Assembly (NCBI GenBank): GCA_034428935.1
Contig: DAOUHB010000083.1
Location: 1 to 34,449 of the forward strand
Length of the DNA stretch: 34,449 bases
Direction of reading: 5' to 3'
Source of the DNA: JAAYZQ01 sp034428935
GTDB lineage: Bacteria > Chloroflexota > Anaerolineae > JAAYZQ01
The notes below the pieces were generated by a model. It saw nothing but the letters and a program-made list of their open reading frames with translations, was not told where the DNA came from and did no database searches. Numbering within the stretch: the first letter of the stretch is position 1; each line of letters starts with the position of its first letter. A program made the translations under genes and the position numbers. Below are positions 16,734 to 22,739 of this stretch, one piece after another.

Positions 16734-17289
16734 GGGAATGCTGGTGATCCTGCGCGAAGAGCGGCGAGACGACCTGGACTTTTTGCGGGCGCTGCGCAAC
16801 GACCTGGAGACACAGGCTTGGAGCAAAACGCTGCCTCCCGACTATACCGAGGTCATGTTCGCCAAGCGCTTCGAGGAGCGCGAGTTTTCGTTTGACCCTC
16901 TGCTGGGCAGGTTCATCATCGTCCACAAAGAGACCGGCGAGCGGGCAGGGAGCATCAGTTACAGCGAGATGGAACGCCGTTTTTCGGCCACCATAGGCGT
17001 CATGGTCCACCAGAAGTTCTGGGGCACGGGCCTGGCGCTGGATGCCCAGGAGGTGCTGCTGCGCTTCCTGTTCGTGGAGCTGGGCCTGCGCGTGGTGCGC
17101 CTCTGGACCCACAGCGGAAACCCGCGGGCCATCGAGCTGGCCCAGAAGTCAGGCTTCCAGGTGTCGGGCAGGCTCCGAGAGTCGGTTTACAAGGGCGGGC
17201 AGGTGCTGGACACCATCATGGCCGACCTGCTGCGAGAGGAATACTTTGCCCGCCACCCGGAGCTGGAGGATCGCCTACCGCCCCTCTAG
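16723..17289 (+). CDS. GNAT family N-acetyltransferase (RimJ/RimL-like), second copy
   Basis: A 188-residue acetyltransferase with 'LVILREERRDDLDFLRALRND' at the start, 'IGVMVHQKFWGTGLALDAQEVLL' as the acetyl-CoA loop (WGTGLA) and 'NPRAIELAQKSGFQVSGRLRES' near the end. The start chosen is the ATG at 16723, inside the last codons of the preceding gene; an ATG at 16738 is possible but has a poorly spaced GAGGG. Last gene of the plus-strand operon. Its end overlaps the end of the convergent rarA gene by 15 bp, so no terminator fits between them. Confidence 0.87.
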   Translation: MPLEGMLVILREERRDDLDFLRALRNDLETQAWSKTLPPDYTEVMFAKRFEEREFSFDPLLGRFIIVHKETGERAGSISYSEMERRFSATIGVMVHQKFWGTGLALDAQEVLLRFLFVELGLRVVRLWTHSGNPRAIELAQKSGFQVSGRLRESVYKGGQVLDTIMADLLREEYFARHPELEDRLPPL

Positions 17290-19515
17290 CGGCCGCCGCG
17301 CGGTGACAAAGGCCAGACGGCTGCGCCACGGCACGGCCTGGCCGGTGAGCTGCCGGCGAAAGAGGGACTCCACGCGCGCCACCTCGTCGGGCGACAGGCG
17401 CCGGGCCAGGCGCCCGGCATAGGAAGGACGCCCTCCCTCGCCGCCCGCGGAGAACCAGCGGTCGAGGGTGCCGCCACTGACCAGCATCTCGGCCTCGTGG
17501 GTCTCTTCCTCCATGGAAACATCTTCCAGGCCTGCCCCCGCCGTGGCCTGTTGCAGGGCACCGGCTTCCCAGTTGACCAGGGGGTCGTCCTCCGCGGCAT
17601 AGATGGCCTCCTCAGCCTCCACCAGGCGCTGCCGAAGGTCCTCGTCCAGGGTCGAGAGGTCCACCAGGTCGTAAAGGCGCTGGCCCGCCCGGGCGACGGT
17701 CTCGGCGAGGCTGAGGCGCCCGCCGGGCCGCAGCCAGCCGGCCAGATATTGCATAATGGCCGCCTTGTCCGGCAAGGAGCCCAGGGCGTTGCGGCCGACG
17801 ATGGCGTCAAAGCGCAGGTCGCCCTCACCTCGCAGTCCGAGGAGATCCCCCAGCTCGCCGGGCTCGCCGACGAGGATTACAGGGCGCTCCACCTCGGGCA
17901 GGCGCGCGGCCTGCTGGCGGAGCGCCTCGCCGGAGCGGGTGTCGCGGCCCAGGGCCCAGGTGCCTCCCTCCGGCACGCGGCGCAAGATCTCCCAGGTGAG
18001 GAGACCCGACCCGGCATTCAGGTCGAGGACAACGTGGTGACGCTGCAATCGGGCGGCGTCCAGCACCCGGTCTCGCACGCGGCCCAGGCGCTCGCCGGCG
18101 TTGCTCACCGTGCGCTGCAGCCAGCGGTCCTGGTCCCGCTCGCCGGGATGGAACGTCAGGACCTCCGGCGGTCCCTGCACGTCAAGCATGGCCTCCAGTT
18201 GGGCCTCACGCCGGCGCGCTACCTGCTCGCGAATGCTCCGCTCGTACCCCTGCTCGCCCGGCTGGTAAAAGGTACGGCCCTGGAGCGCGTCGGGCAGGTA
18301 CTGCTGGGCCACCCAGTGGTCGCGGTAGGCATGGGGGTAGAGATAGCCCTCGCCGTGGCCAAAGCCCTCCTTGTCGCGGCTGCTGTCGCGCAGGTGAGTG
18401 GGCACCTCGCTCTCGCGCTCTCGCTCCACCACGCTCAGGGCGTCAAAGAAGGCCAGGATAGAGTTGGACTTGGGCGCCGTGGCCAGGTAAAGGGCCGCCT
18501 CTGCCAGGTGAAAGCGCCCCTCGGGCAGGCCCACGCGGTCAAAGGCTTCGGCACAGGCATTCACCACCCGCAAGGCGCCGGGATCGGCCAGGCCCACGTC
18601 TTCGCCGGCAAAGATGAGCATCCGCCGAAAGATAAAGCGCGGGTCCTCGCCGGCGTACACCATCTTGGCCAGCCAGTAGAGGGCCGCGTCGGGGTCCGAG
18701 CCGCGCAGCGACTTGATAAAGGCGCTGATGGTATCGTAGTGATAGTCGCCGTCCTTGTCGTACAGCACCGCGCGACGCTGGATGCTCTCCTCCGCCACGG
18801 TCATGTCGAGGACGATGGTGCCGTCGTCGCCGGGCGGTGTCGTCTCCACGGCCAGCTCCAGGGCGTTGAGCACTCCGCGGGCGTCGCCGTTCGCCACGTC
18901 CACCAGGTGTGCCAGGGCATCGTCGTGCAGAGCCACCTTCAGCCCGCCATAGCCGCGCTCCGCCTCCGTCAGGGCGCGGTGGGCGACGCTTCGCAGATCC
19001 TCCTCGGTAAGGGGCTTGAACTGAAAGATGCGGCTGCGGCTGACGAGGGGGCGGTTAACGCTAAAGTAGGGGTTCTCGGTGGTGGCGCCCACCAGGATGA
19101 CCGTGCCGTTTTCGACCCAGGGCAGAAGGGCGTCCTGCTGGGCCTTGTTCCAGCGGTGCACCTCGTCGACAAACAGGATGGTGCGCTGGCCATGGAGGGC
19201 CAGGCGCTCCTGCGCCTCGGACGTCACGCGGCGCACGTCGGCTACACCGGCCAGGACAGCGTTCAGCGTCTCAAAGTGGCTGCGCGTGGTGTTGGCAATG
19301 ACCGCCGCCAGGGTCGTCTTGCCGGTGCCGGGCGGGCCGTAAAAGATGACCGAGGAGAGCTGGTCGGCCTGGATGGCCCGGCGCAGCAGGCGGCCCGGCC
19401 CCACCAGGTGCTCCTGCCCCACAAATTCCTCCAGGGTGCGGGGGCGCATCCGGGCGGCCAGGGGTGCCTCTCGCTCCAGGCGCTCCATGCGGGCGCGGTC
19501 AAAGAGATCGTCCAT
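17275..19515 (-). CDS. rarA: RarA (MgsA) AAA+ ATPase fused to a SAM-dependent methyltransferase domain
   Basis: A 746-residue fusion. Residues 1 to about 430 are RarA, the replication-fork and recombination ATPase related to clamp-loader subunits. Walker A is GPPGTGKTT (60-68), Walker B 'ILFVDEVHRWN' (Asp117-Glu118) and sensor 1 'VGATTENP' (142-149). The 'GEGYLYPHAYRDHWVAQQYLPD' region is the usual RarA C-terminus. The last 270 residues carry a class I methyltransferase fold ('VVLDLNAGSGLLTWEILRR', then 'FDAIVGRNALGSLPD') and a tail. Such fusions are known from cyanobacteria and some other phyla, with no assigned methylation target. Start is the ATG at 19515 with GGAAGG before it. A short leader ORF overlaps the start. 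Confidence 0.9.
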   Translation of the reverse strand: MDDLFDRARMERLEREAPLAARMRPRTLEEFVGQEHLVGPGRLLRRAIQADQLSSVIFYGPPGTGKTTLAAVIANTTRSHFETLNAVLAGVADVRRVTSEAQERLALHGQRTILFVDEVHRWNKAQQDALLPWVENGTVILVGATTENPYFSVNRPLVSRSRIFQFKPLTEEDLRSVAHRALTEAERGYGGLKVALHDDALAHLVDVANGDARGVLNALELAVETTPPGDDGTIVLDMTVAEESIQRRAVLYDKDGDYHYDTISAFIKSLRGSDPDAALYWLAKMVYAGEDPRFIFRRMLIFAGEDVGLADPGALRVVNACAEAFDRVGLPEGRFHLAEAALYLATAPKSNSILAFFDALSVVERERESEVPTHLRDSSRDKEGFGHGEGYLYPHAYRDHWVAQQYLPDALQGRTFYQPGEQGYERSIREQVARRREAQLEAMLDVQGPPEVLTFHPGERDQDRWLQRTVSNAGERLGRVRDRVLDAARLQRHHVVLDLNAGSGLLTWEILRRVPEGGTWALGRDTRSGEALRQQAARLPEVERPVILVGEPGELGDLLGLRGEGDLRFDAIVGRNALGSLPDKAAIMQYLAGWLRPGGRLSLAETVARAGQRLYDLVDLSTLDEDLRQRLVEAEEAIYAAEDDPLVNWEAGALQQATAGAGLEDVSMEEETHEAEMLVSGGTLDRWFSAGGEGGRPSYAGRLARRLSPDEVARVESLFRRQLTGQAVPWRSRLAFVTARRPLEGR

Positions 19516-19591
19516 GCCATCCTTCCCCATCGGCAACCTGCCAGGCGACGGTGGCGCCGGGCCTTGCCCGGCGCAAGAGAATCACTCGCAT
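19499..19591 (-). CDS. Possible 30-residue leader ORF upstream of and overlapping rarA
   Basis: The ATG at 19591 lies exactly 6 nt past the -10 TATAAT, where transcription would begin, so it could be translated without a leader. The 30-codon frame (basic, with MRVILLRRARPG at its start) runs into the rarA coding region in another frame and stops at 19499, 17 bp inside it. Its middle covers a 9-bp inverted repeat (19554-19562 with 19566-19574). Translation could open the stem or couple to rarA. It may also be a chance frame. Confidence 0.3.
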   Translation of the reverse strand: MRVILLRRARPGATVAWQVADGEGWHGRSL

Positions 19592-19597
19592 GACCGG

Positions 19598-19625
19598 ATT
19601 ATAGCATCAGGCCACGCCTTGTCAA
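19598..19625 (-). promoter_or_regulatory. Promoter of rarA
   Basis: TTGACA (19625-19620), 16 nt, TATAAT (19603-19598) on the minus strand, both hexamers perfect. Transcription would start near 19591, giving a 76-nt leader with a 9-bp stem-loop (19554-19574). Confidence 0.72.
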
Positions 19626-19660
19626 GGCCGCGAAGCCCCTACCCCACGGGCAAATAAATA

Positions 19661-19686
19661 CCCCCTCCCGCCGTAGCGGGAGGGGG
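19661..19686 (-). terminator. Rho-independent terminator of the secreted-protein gene
   Basis: Perfect 11-bp inverted repeat CCCCCTCCCGC (19661-19671) and GCGGGAGGGGG (19676-19686), 4-nt loop. On the minus strand it is followed by TATTTATTTG, a usable U-rich tail. It is 30 bp past the stop at 19717. Confidence 0.8.
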
Positions 19687-19716
19687 GGTGCAGAGTTGGG
19701 AAAGGGGAACGGGTTA

Positions 19717-20673
19717 CTAATTGATCTGCTGCACCACGCGGACGGGTGCCAGTGCGGGCCGCGGCCGGCCGGGTAGGACGTTGACGTAGGCCTTGAGGGA
19801 GGCGGTCACCGGACCGTAAAGCCCGGTGTTTCCGTAGAGGTCGACGTCTTCAAGCCAGTAGTAGTAGGTGACGCCTCTGAGGGCAGTGGTGTCCAGGAAG
19901 TTGTAGGTGCCGCCGATGGGACTGCCCGGCAACTGGCCGGGAATGAGGGCGGCGTTGAGGCGGGTGTAGGGGCCCCCCGCCGACTCTGCACGGTAGAGGT
20001 TAAATCCCAGGTTGTCAACCTCGCTTACCGTCTGCCACTTGAGCTCAATGGCCGGGCCCGCGACCTCGGCTGTGAACGAGGCGAGGTCCACGGCCGTGAT
20101 CCCGCAAATGAGCTCCAGGGTGATGGCCTGATCTATCACCGCGCCAATGACCGAATTGCCTGGTTGGAGCAAGACCTGGGCCTGGACGTTAAAGTTGTCG
20201 TACGTTCCCTCTTCCAGTTCGACGCAGGCCTCCCAGCCGATGACAACCCCCTGGCCGTTGTATACCCAGGCCATGTCCGGAAAAGTTCCACTGTTCAGGT
20301 CCGTGCCGTCCACCAGAACCTCAGCCCCGAGGCTCATAAACTGCGCCGCCGGATTTGTGGTATCCAGCGACAGGGGAGGCTCCCACGTGGGATCATCATC
20401 GACGAGGACAAGGGCACACAGAACGTTGCTCCCGCAGTCGTACTGCAGATAGAGCTGGCCCACGACGAAATTCGGGGGATCATCGTCAAAGTGCTTGTAC
20501 AGGTCGCTAAAGAAGTCGAAATCCAGGTCCCACTCGGTGATATCTCCATCGACCACGGGCAACTCTTCTACATAGGTGGGCTCGGGTGGGTCGGCGGCCG
20601 TTACCAGGCTGGCAGGAACCGCCAACAAGATGACAATCAAGATCATCAGGGCCAGGTAGAGTCTAGATCGCAT
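19717..20673 (-). CDS. Secreted protein with a C-terminal fibronectin-like domain
   Basis: A 318-residue protein with a signal peptide (about 1-26: basic start, 'LYLALMILIVILLAVPA' core, cleavage likely after VTAA). The middle (about 30-200) is acidic and rich in Asp, with 'VVDGDITEWDLDFDFF' and 'MAWVYNGQGVVIGWEAC'; this resembles surface sugar-binding or calcium-binding beta-sandwich proteins. Residues about 215-305 form a fibronectin type III-like domain with 'TVSEVDNLGFNLYRAESAGG' and 'VTYYYWLEDVDLYGNTG', a pattern common in exported proteins of Chloroflexota and other phyla. Start is ATG with GGGAGG 5 nt before it. Its promoter region carries four 11-bp repeats. Function unknown; probably cell-surface. 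Confidence 0.8.
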   Translation of the reverse strand: MRSRLYLALMILIVILLAVPASLVTAADPPEPTYVEELPVVDGDITEWDLDFDFFSDLYKHFDDDPPNFVVGQLYLQYDCGSNVLCALVLVDDDPTWEPPLSLDTTNPAAQFMSLGAEVLVDGTDLNSGTFPDMAWVYNGQGVVIGWEACVELEEGTYDNFNVQAQVLLQPGNSVIGAVIDQAITLELICGITAVDLASFTAEVAGPAIELKWQTVSEVDNLGFNLYRAESAGGPYTRLNAALIPGQLPGSPIGGTYNFLDTTALRGVTYYYWLEDVDLYGNTGLYGPVTASLKAYVNVLPGRPRPALAPVRVVQQIN

Positions 20674-20777
20674 GTTAACCTCCCTCGAGCTTGAGGTCCT
20701 ATCTCGCGGACTCGTGGACGATCGCAGCACCACGCGTCAGAAGACGCCACCTCCCGCTCCCTTGCTCAGGTGCCTCT

Positions 20778-20836
20778 ATCTTAACAACGAATAGTTAATA
20801 GGCAGTTGAGAAATGGTTAACAATCAGTTACAGTAT
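20778..20836 (-). promoter_or_regulatory. Activator-type promoter with four 11-bp direct repeats (cluster 1)
   Basis: On the plus strand four units start at 20793, 20804, 20815 and 20826: AGTTAATAGGC, AGTTGAGAAAT, GGTTAACAATC and AGTTACAGTAT. The period is exactly 11 bp with the common core RGTTA/G. On the minus strand the last unit ends 9 nt before a -10 hexamer TAAGAT (20783-20778), and no -35 hexamer is apparent. The layout fits an OmpR/PhoB-family activator bound next to RNA polymerase. The downstream gene starts at 20673. Confidence 0.68.
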
Positions 20837-20848
20837 TGGGCACGCCCC

Positions 20849-20884
20849 AAAAACGCCCCGGCCCCAGGGTGCCTGGGGCCGGGG
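20849..20884 (-). terminator. Rho-independent terminator of the receiver/124-aa operon
   Basis: Perfect 12-bp stem CCCCGGCCCCAG (20856-20867) and CTGGGGCCGGGG (20873-20884), 5-nt loop. On the minus strand it is followed by CG and five T residues (20853-20849). It separates this operon from the repeats that control the secreted protein. Confidence 0.85.
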
Positions 20885-20910
20885 AGAGGGAGGTACTGGG
20901 GCTCGAGCGT

Positions 20911-21285
20911 CTATCTTGGAGCGATGGGCAGATCCAGATGAGGGATGGTGCCGGACCCGGCCTTGACGCTGACCGGGCCGCCCGTTTGGACGATGCCGTT
21001 CGTGTACAATGTTTCGAGCCCGTAATCGAGGCTCGCGCCGGGCGCCACTCCAGGGCCGGTGCAGCTGAAGGTCTGGCCGAGATGGCTGCCAGGTAGCCCC
21101 GCCGCCACCAGCGCATCGTCGAGCTGGGCGCGGCGGCCGTCGGACGAACCGGCGCGGAAAAGGTTCAAACACTTGGGGACCTGCTCGTTGGCGGTCTTCC
21201 AGGCAACGGTGCTGCCGGGCGCGATGGGCCTCGCGGCCCGCGCCGTTGCCGGCAAAGCAAAGGGGGTGGGCAGCCGTCCGTTCAT
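20911..21285 (-). CDS. 124-residue protein of unknown function, coupled to the degenerate receiver
   Basis: The ATG at 21285 overlaps the TGA of the receiver gene (ATGA), so translation is coupled. No known family is recognised. The chain has an Ala/Pro-rich start, then 'STVAWKTANEQVPKCLNLFRAG', and a Gly-rich end with 'LGQTFSCTGPGVAPG' and 'GGPVSVKAGSG'; there are two cysteines and no signal peptide or membrane segment. The end could form short beta strands. A strong terminator follows the stop, which supports it being a real gene rather than a chance frame. A longer frame reaching back to 21702 would overlap the whole receiver gene and is not chosen. Confidence 0.55.
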   Translation of the reverse strand: MNGRLPTPFALPATARAARPIAPGSTVAWKTANEQVPKCLNLFRAGSSDGRRAQLDDALVAAGLPGSHLGQTFSCTGPGVAPGASLDYGLETLYTNGIVQTGGPVSVKAGSGTIPHLDLPIAPR

Positions 21286-21680
21286 GCCTCTGTGCTCGCA
21301 ACATCCTCTTGAGGCCAGGATTGGCGGCGAGGCTTTTCCAGGCGACGGAACGAGGCGCGCACTTTGGCCATCAGCTCCCGGTTGTTCGGCGGCTTGACGA
21401 CGACAAAGTCGGCCCCCTGGTCCAGGGTGCCGATGCGTGACGCAAGGTCGTCGGCCGTGAGGGCGATGATCGGTCCCTCTGTCAGCTCGCGAACCCGGGG
21501 CAGCAGGTCGGGCTCCGTGTCGCCGAGGACCACCAGGTCTGGCTTGTGGAGGCCAAACTGAAAGAGCGCTCCGGCACGGTCGGGGGAGGTCACAACCCTG
21601 TACCCTGCGTCGGTCAGGCAACGGGCCAGGCTTGCACACAATTCTGTGTCCTCCTCCACGACCAATATCTCTTTGCCCAA
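21282..21680 (-). CDS. Stand-alone receiver-domain protein with a displaced phosphoacceptor
   Basis: A 132-residue protein made of a single REC (CheY-like) domain without an output domain. The acidic pocket is 'VVEED' (Glu9, Glu10, Asp11), Thr75 and Lys96 ('VVVKPP') are in place. The position of the phosphorylated aspartate, six residues after the Pro of 'KPDLVVLGD', is Gly53, and Asp54 follows it. Phosphorylation in the usual way is therefore doubtful. It may work as a pseudo-receiver or be modified at Asp54. Start is TTG at 21680 with AGGGGGAG upstream; no ATG lies near. It has its own repeat-containing promoter and shares its mRNA with the 124-residue protein. Confidence 0.8.
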   Translation of the reverse strand: MGKEILVVEEDTELCASLARCLTDAGYRVVTSPDRAGALFQFGLHKPDLVVLGDTEPDLLPRVRELTEGPIIALTADDLASRIGTLDQGADFVVVKPPNNRELMAKVRASFRRLEKPRRQSWPQEDVASTEA

Positions 21681-21687
21681 GTACTCC

Positions 21688-21707
21688 CCCTTGTCTTTTC
21701 ACAAGGG
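21688..21707 (-). other. Inverted repeat in the leader of the receiver gene
   Basis: CCCTTGT (21688-21694) and ACAAGGG (21701-21707) with a 6-nt loop, between the -10 and the TTG start. One arm overlaps the AGGGGG ribosome binding site. It could hide the site in the mRNA, if transcription starts far enough upstream, or be a DNA operator. Confidence 0.4.
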
Positions 21708-21709
21708 AT

Positions 21710-21768
21710 AGTGTAACAGATCTTGGTCTGAAACCGGTTAGAATTGGGTATGAGTTTGGTTAGAATTT
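21710..21768 (-). promoter_or_regulatory. Activator-type promoter with four 11-bp direct repeats (cluster 2)
   Basis: On the plus strand four units start at 21725, 21736, 21747 and 21758: GGTCTGAAACC, GGTTAGAATTG, GGTATGAGTTT and GGTTAGAATTT. On the minus strand the last unit ends 9 nt before a -10 TACACT (21715-21710), exactly as in cluster 1, and a -35 is again lacking. The first gene served starts at 21680. The cluster begins 16 bp past the stop of the full response regulator, the likely binding protein. Confidence 0.7.
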
Positions 21769-21784
21769 TCCGGAGGGACAGGGC

Positions 21785-22477
21785 CTAAATGTCGTCAAAG
21801 TAGTAGCCCCCGCCGCGCTTGGTGAGGATATAGCGCGGCTTTCGGGGGTCGACTTCGATCTTGCGGCGCAGATACCAGATGTACAGCTTGACGTTCGCCT
21901 CGCTGTCCTCGTAGCCGGGTCCCCATACGTTCTCCAGGATCTGGTCCGTGGTGAGGACGTGCCCCGCGTTGTAGGCCAGGCAGAGGAGAAGCCGGTACTC
22001 GGTCGGCGTCAGGCTGACGGGCTGCCCATCGATGAGGACTTGCTGCGAGGGAGGATCGATGACCAACCGGCCCCCGTCAAAGTGCAGGGAGCGAGGCCGC
22101 GGTGTTGGCCGCCCGGTGGTGCGCCGCAGCACGGCGCGAATGCGGGCTTTCAGCTCGGTCATGCTAAAGGGCTTGGTCAAATAGTCGTCGGCGCCCCCAT
22201 CCAGCCCGTCCACCAGGTGTTCGTCGCTGGCCAGGGCGGTGAGCATCACCACCGGCACGTCCGAGAACTCGCGAAGACGCTGGAGCATGGTCCATCCATC
22301 CATGCCGGGCATCATGACGTCCAGGAGAATGAGGTCAGGCCGGAAGTCATAGGCCAGGCGCAGCCCCTCGATCCCGTTGCTGGCGATCCGGACTTCGTAG
22401 CCGTCCTGGCTCAGGACGCGTTGCAGCATCACATTCGAATCGTGCGCATCGTCCACGAGCAGCAGCTTGGCGGTCAT
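21785..22477 (-). CDS. OmpR/PhoB-family response regulator
   Basis: A 230-residue two-domain regulator. The REC domain (1-120) has Asp9/Asp10, phosphoacceptor Asp53 in 'PDLILLDVMMPGMDG', Thr80 and Lys102, all intact. The winged-helix domain (about 130-230) has 'LTPTEYRLLLCLAYNAGHVLT', 'ILENVWG' and 'VKLYIWYLRRKIEVDP' ending in 'LTKRGGGYYF', typical of the OmpR/PhoB group, which binds direct repeats. The start is the ATG at 22477; a TTG at 22507 lies inside the -10. There is no histidine kinase in the window, so it is an orphan here. Two clusters of 11-bp direct repeats nearby are its likely targets. Confidence 0.93.
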   Translation of the reverse strand: MTAKLLLVDDAHDSNVMLQRVLSQDGYEVRIASNGIEGLRLAYDFRPDLILLDVMMPGMDGWTMLQRLREFSDVPVVMLTALASDEHLVDGLDGGADDYLTKPFSMTELKARIRAVLRRTTGRPTPRPRSLHFDGGRLVIDPPSQQVLIDGQPVSLTPTEYRLLLCLAYNAGHVLTTDQILENVWGPGYEDSEANVKLYIWYLRRKIEVDPRKPRYILTKRGGGYYFDDI

Positions 22478-22506
22478 CCGTCTTGAGTTTTCCTCCCCCC
22501 CGGTCA

Positions 22507-22534
22507 ATTATACCACGTTCCAGGGGGGACGCAA
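22507..22534 (-). promoter_or_regulatory. Promoter of the response regulator
   Basis: TTGCGT (22534-22529), 16 nt, TATAAT (22512-22507) on the minus strand; leader of about 23 nt. There are no 11-bp repeats here, so this gene appears constitutive while its putative targets carry the repeats. Apart from this and the uvrC promoter, 22535-22703 shows nothing recognisable. Confidence 0.6.
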
Positions 22535-22703
22535 GCGGAGCAGGGCGCTCGCCCCCACGCCGCACGGTTGTCTTGAAGTGGCTTGACGACGAGGCTCGCG
22601 CCGGCGGAATCGGGCGCCGGATTGTTATCCACGCGAGCAGATGCCAGGCTGGTGGGTAGCACTCGTGACTTTGACAAGGCCCCGGCCCGAAGCGCCAGGG
22701 CCG

Positions 22704-22733
22704 TTGACGAAAGCTTGTGAACTGTGCTAAAAT
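22704..22733 (+). promoter_or_regulatory. Promoter of uvrC, leaderless
   Basis: TTGACG (22704-22709), 18 nt, TAAAAT (22728-22733). The ATG follows after 6 nt, so transcription should start at or next to the A of the start codon. Confidence 0.62.
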
Positions 22734-22739
22734 GTGCTT

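Noticed and set aside
20793..20836. Short regular repeats considered as a CRISPR or satellite array
   Set aside because: The units are only 11 bp, degenerate and without spacers. Their position next to a -10 fits a regulator binding site instead.
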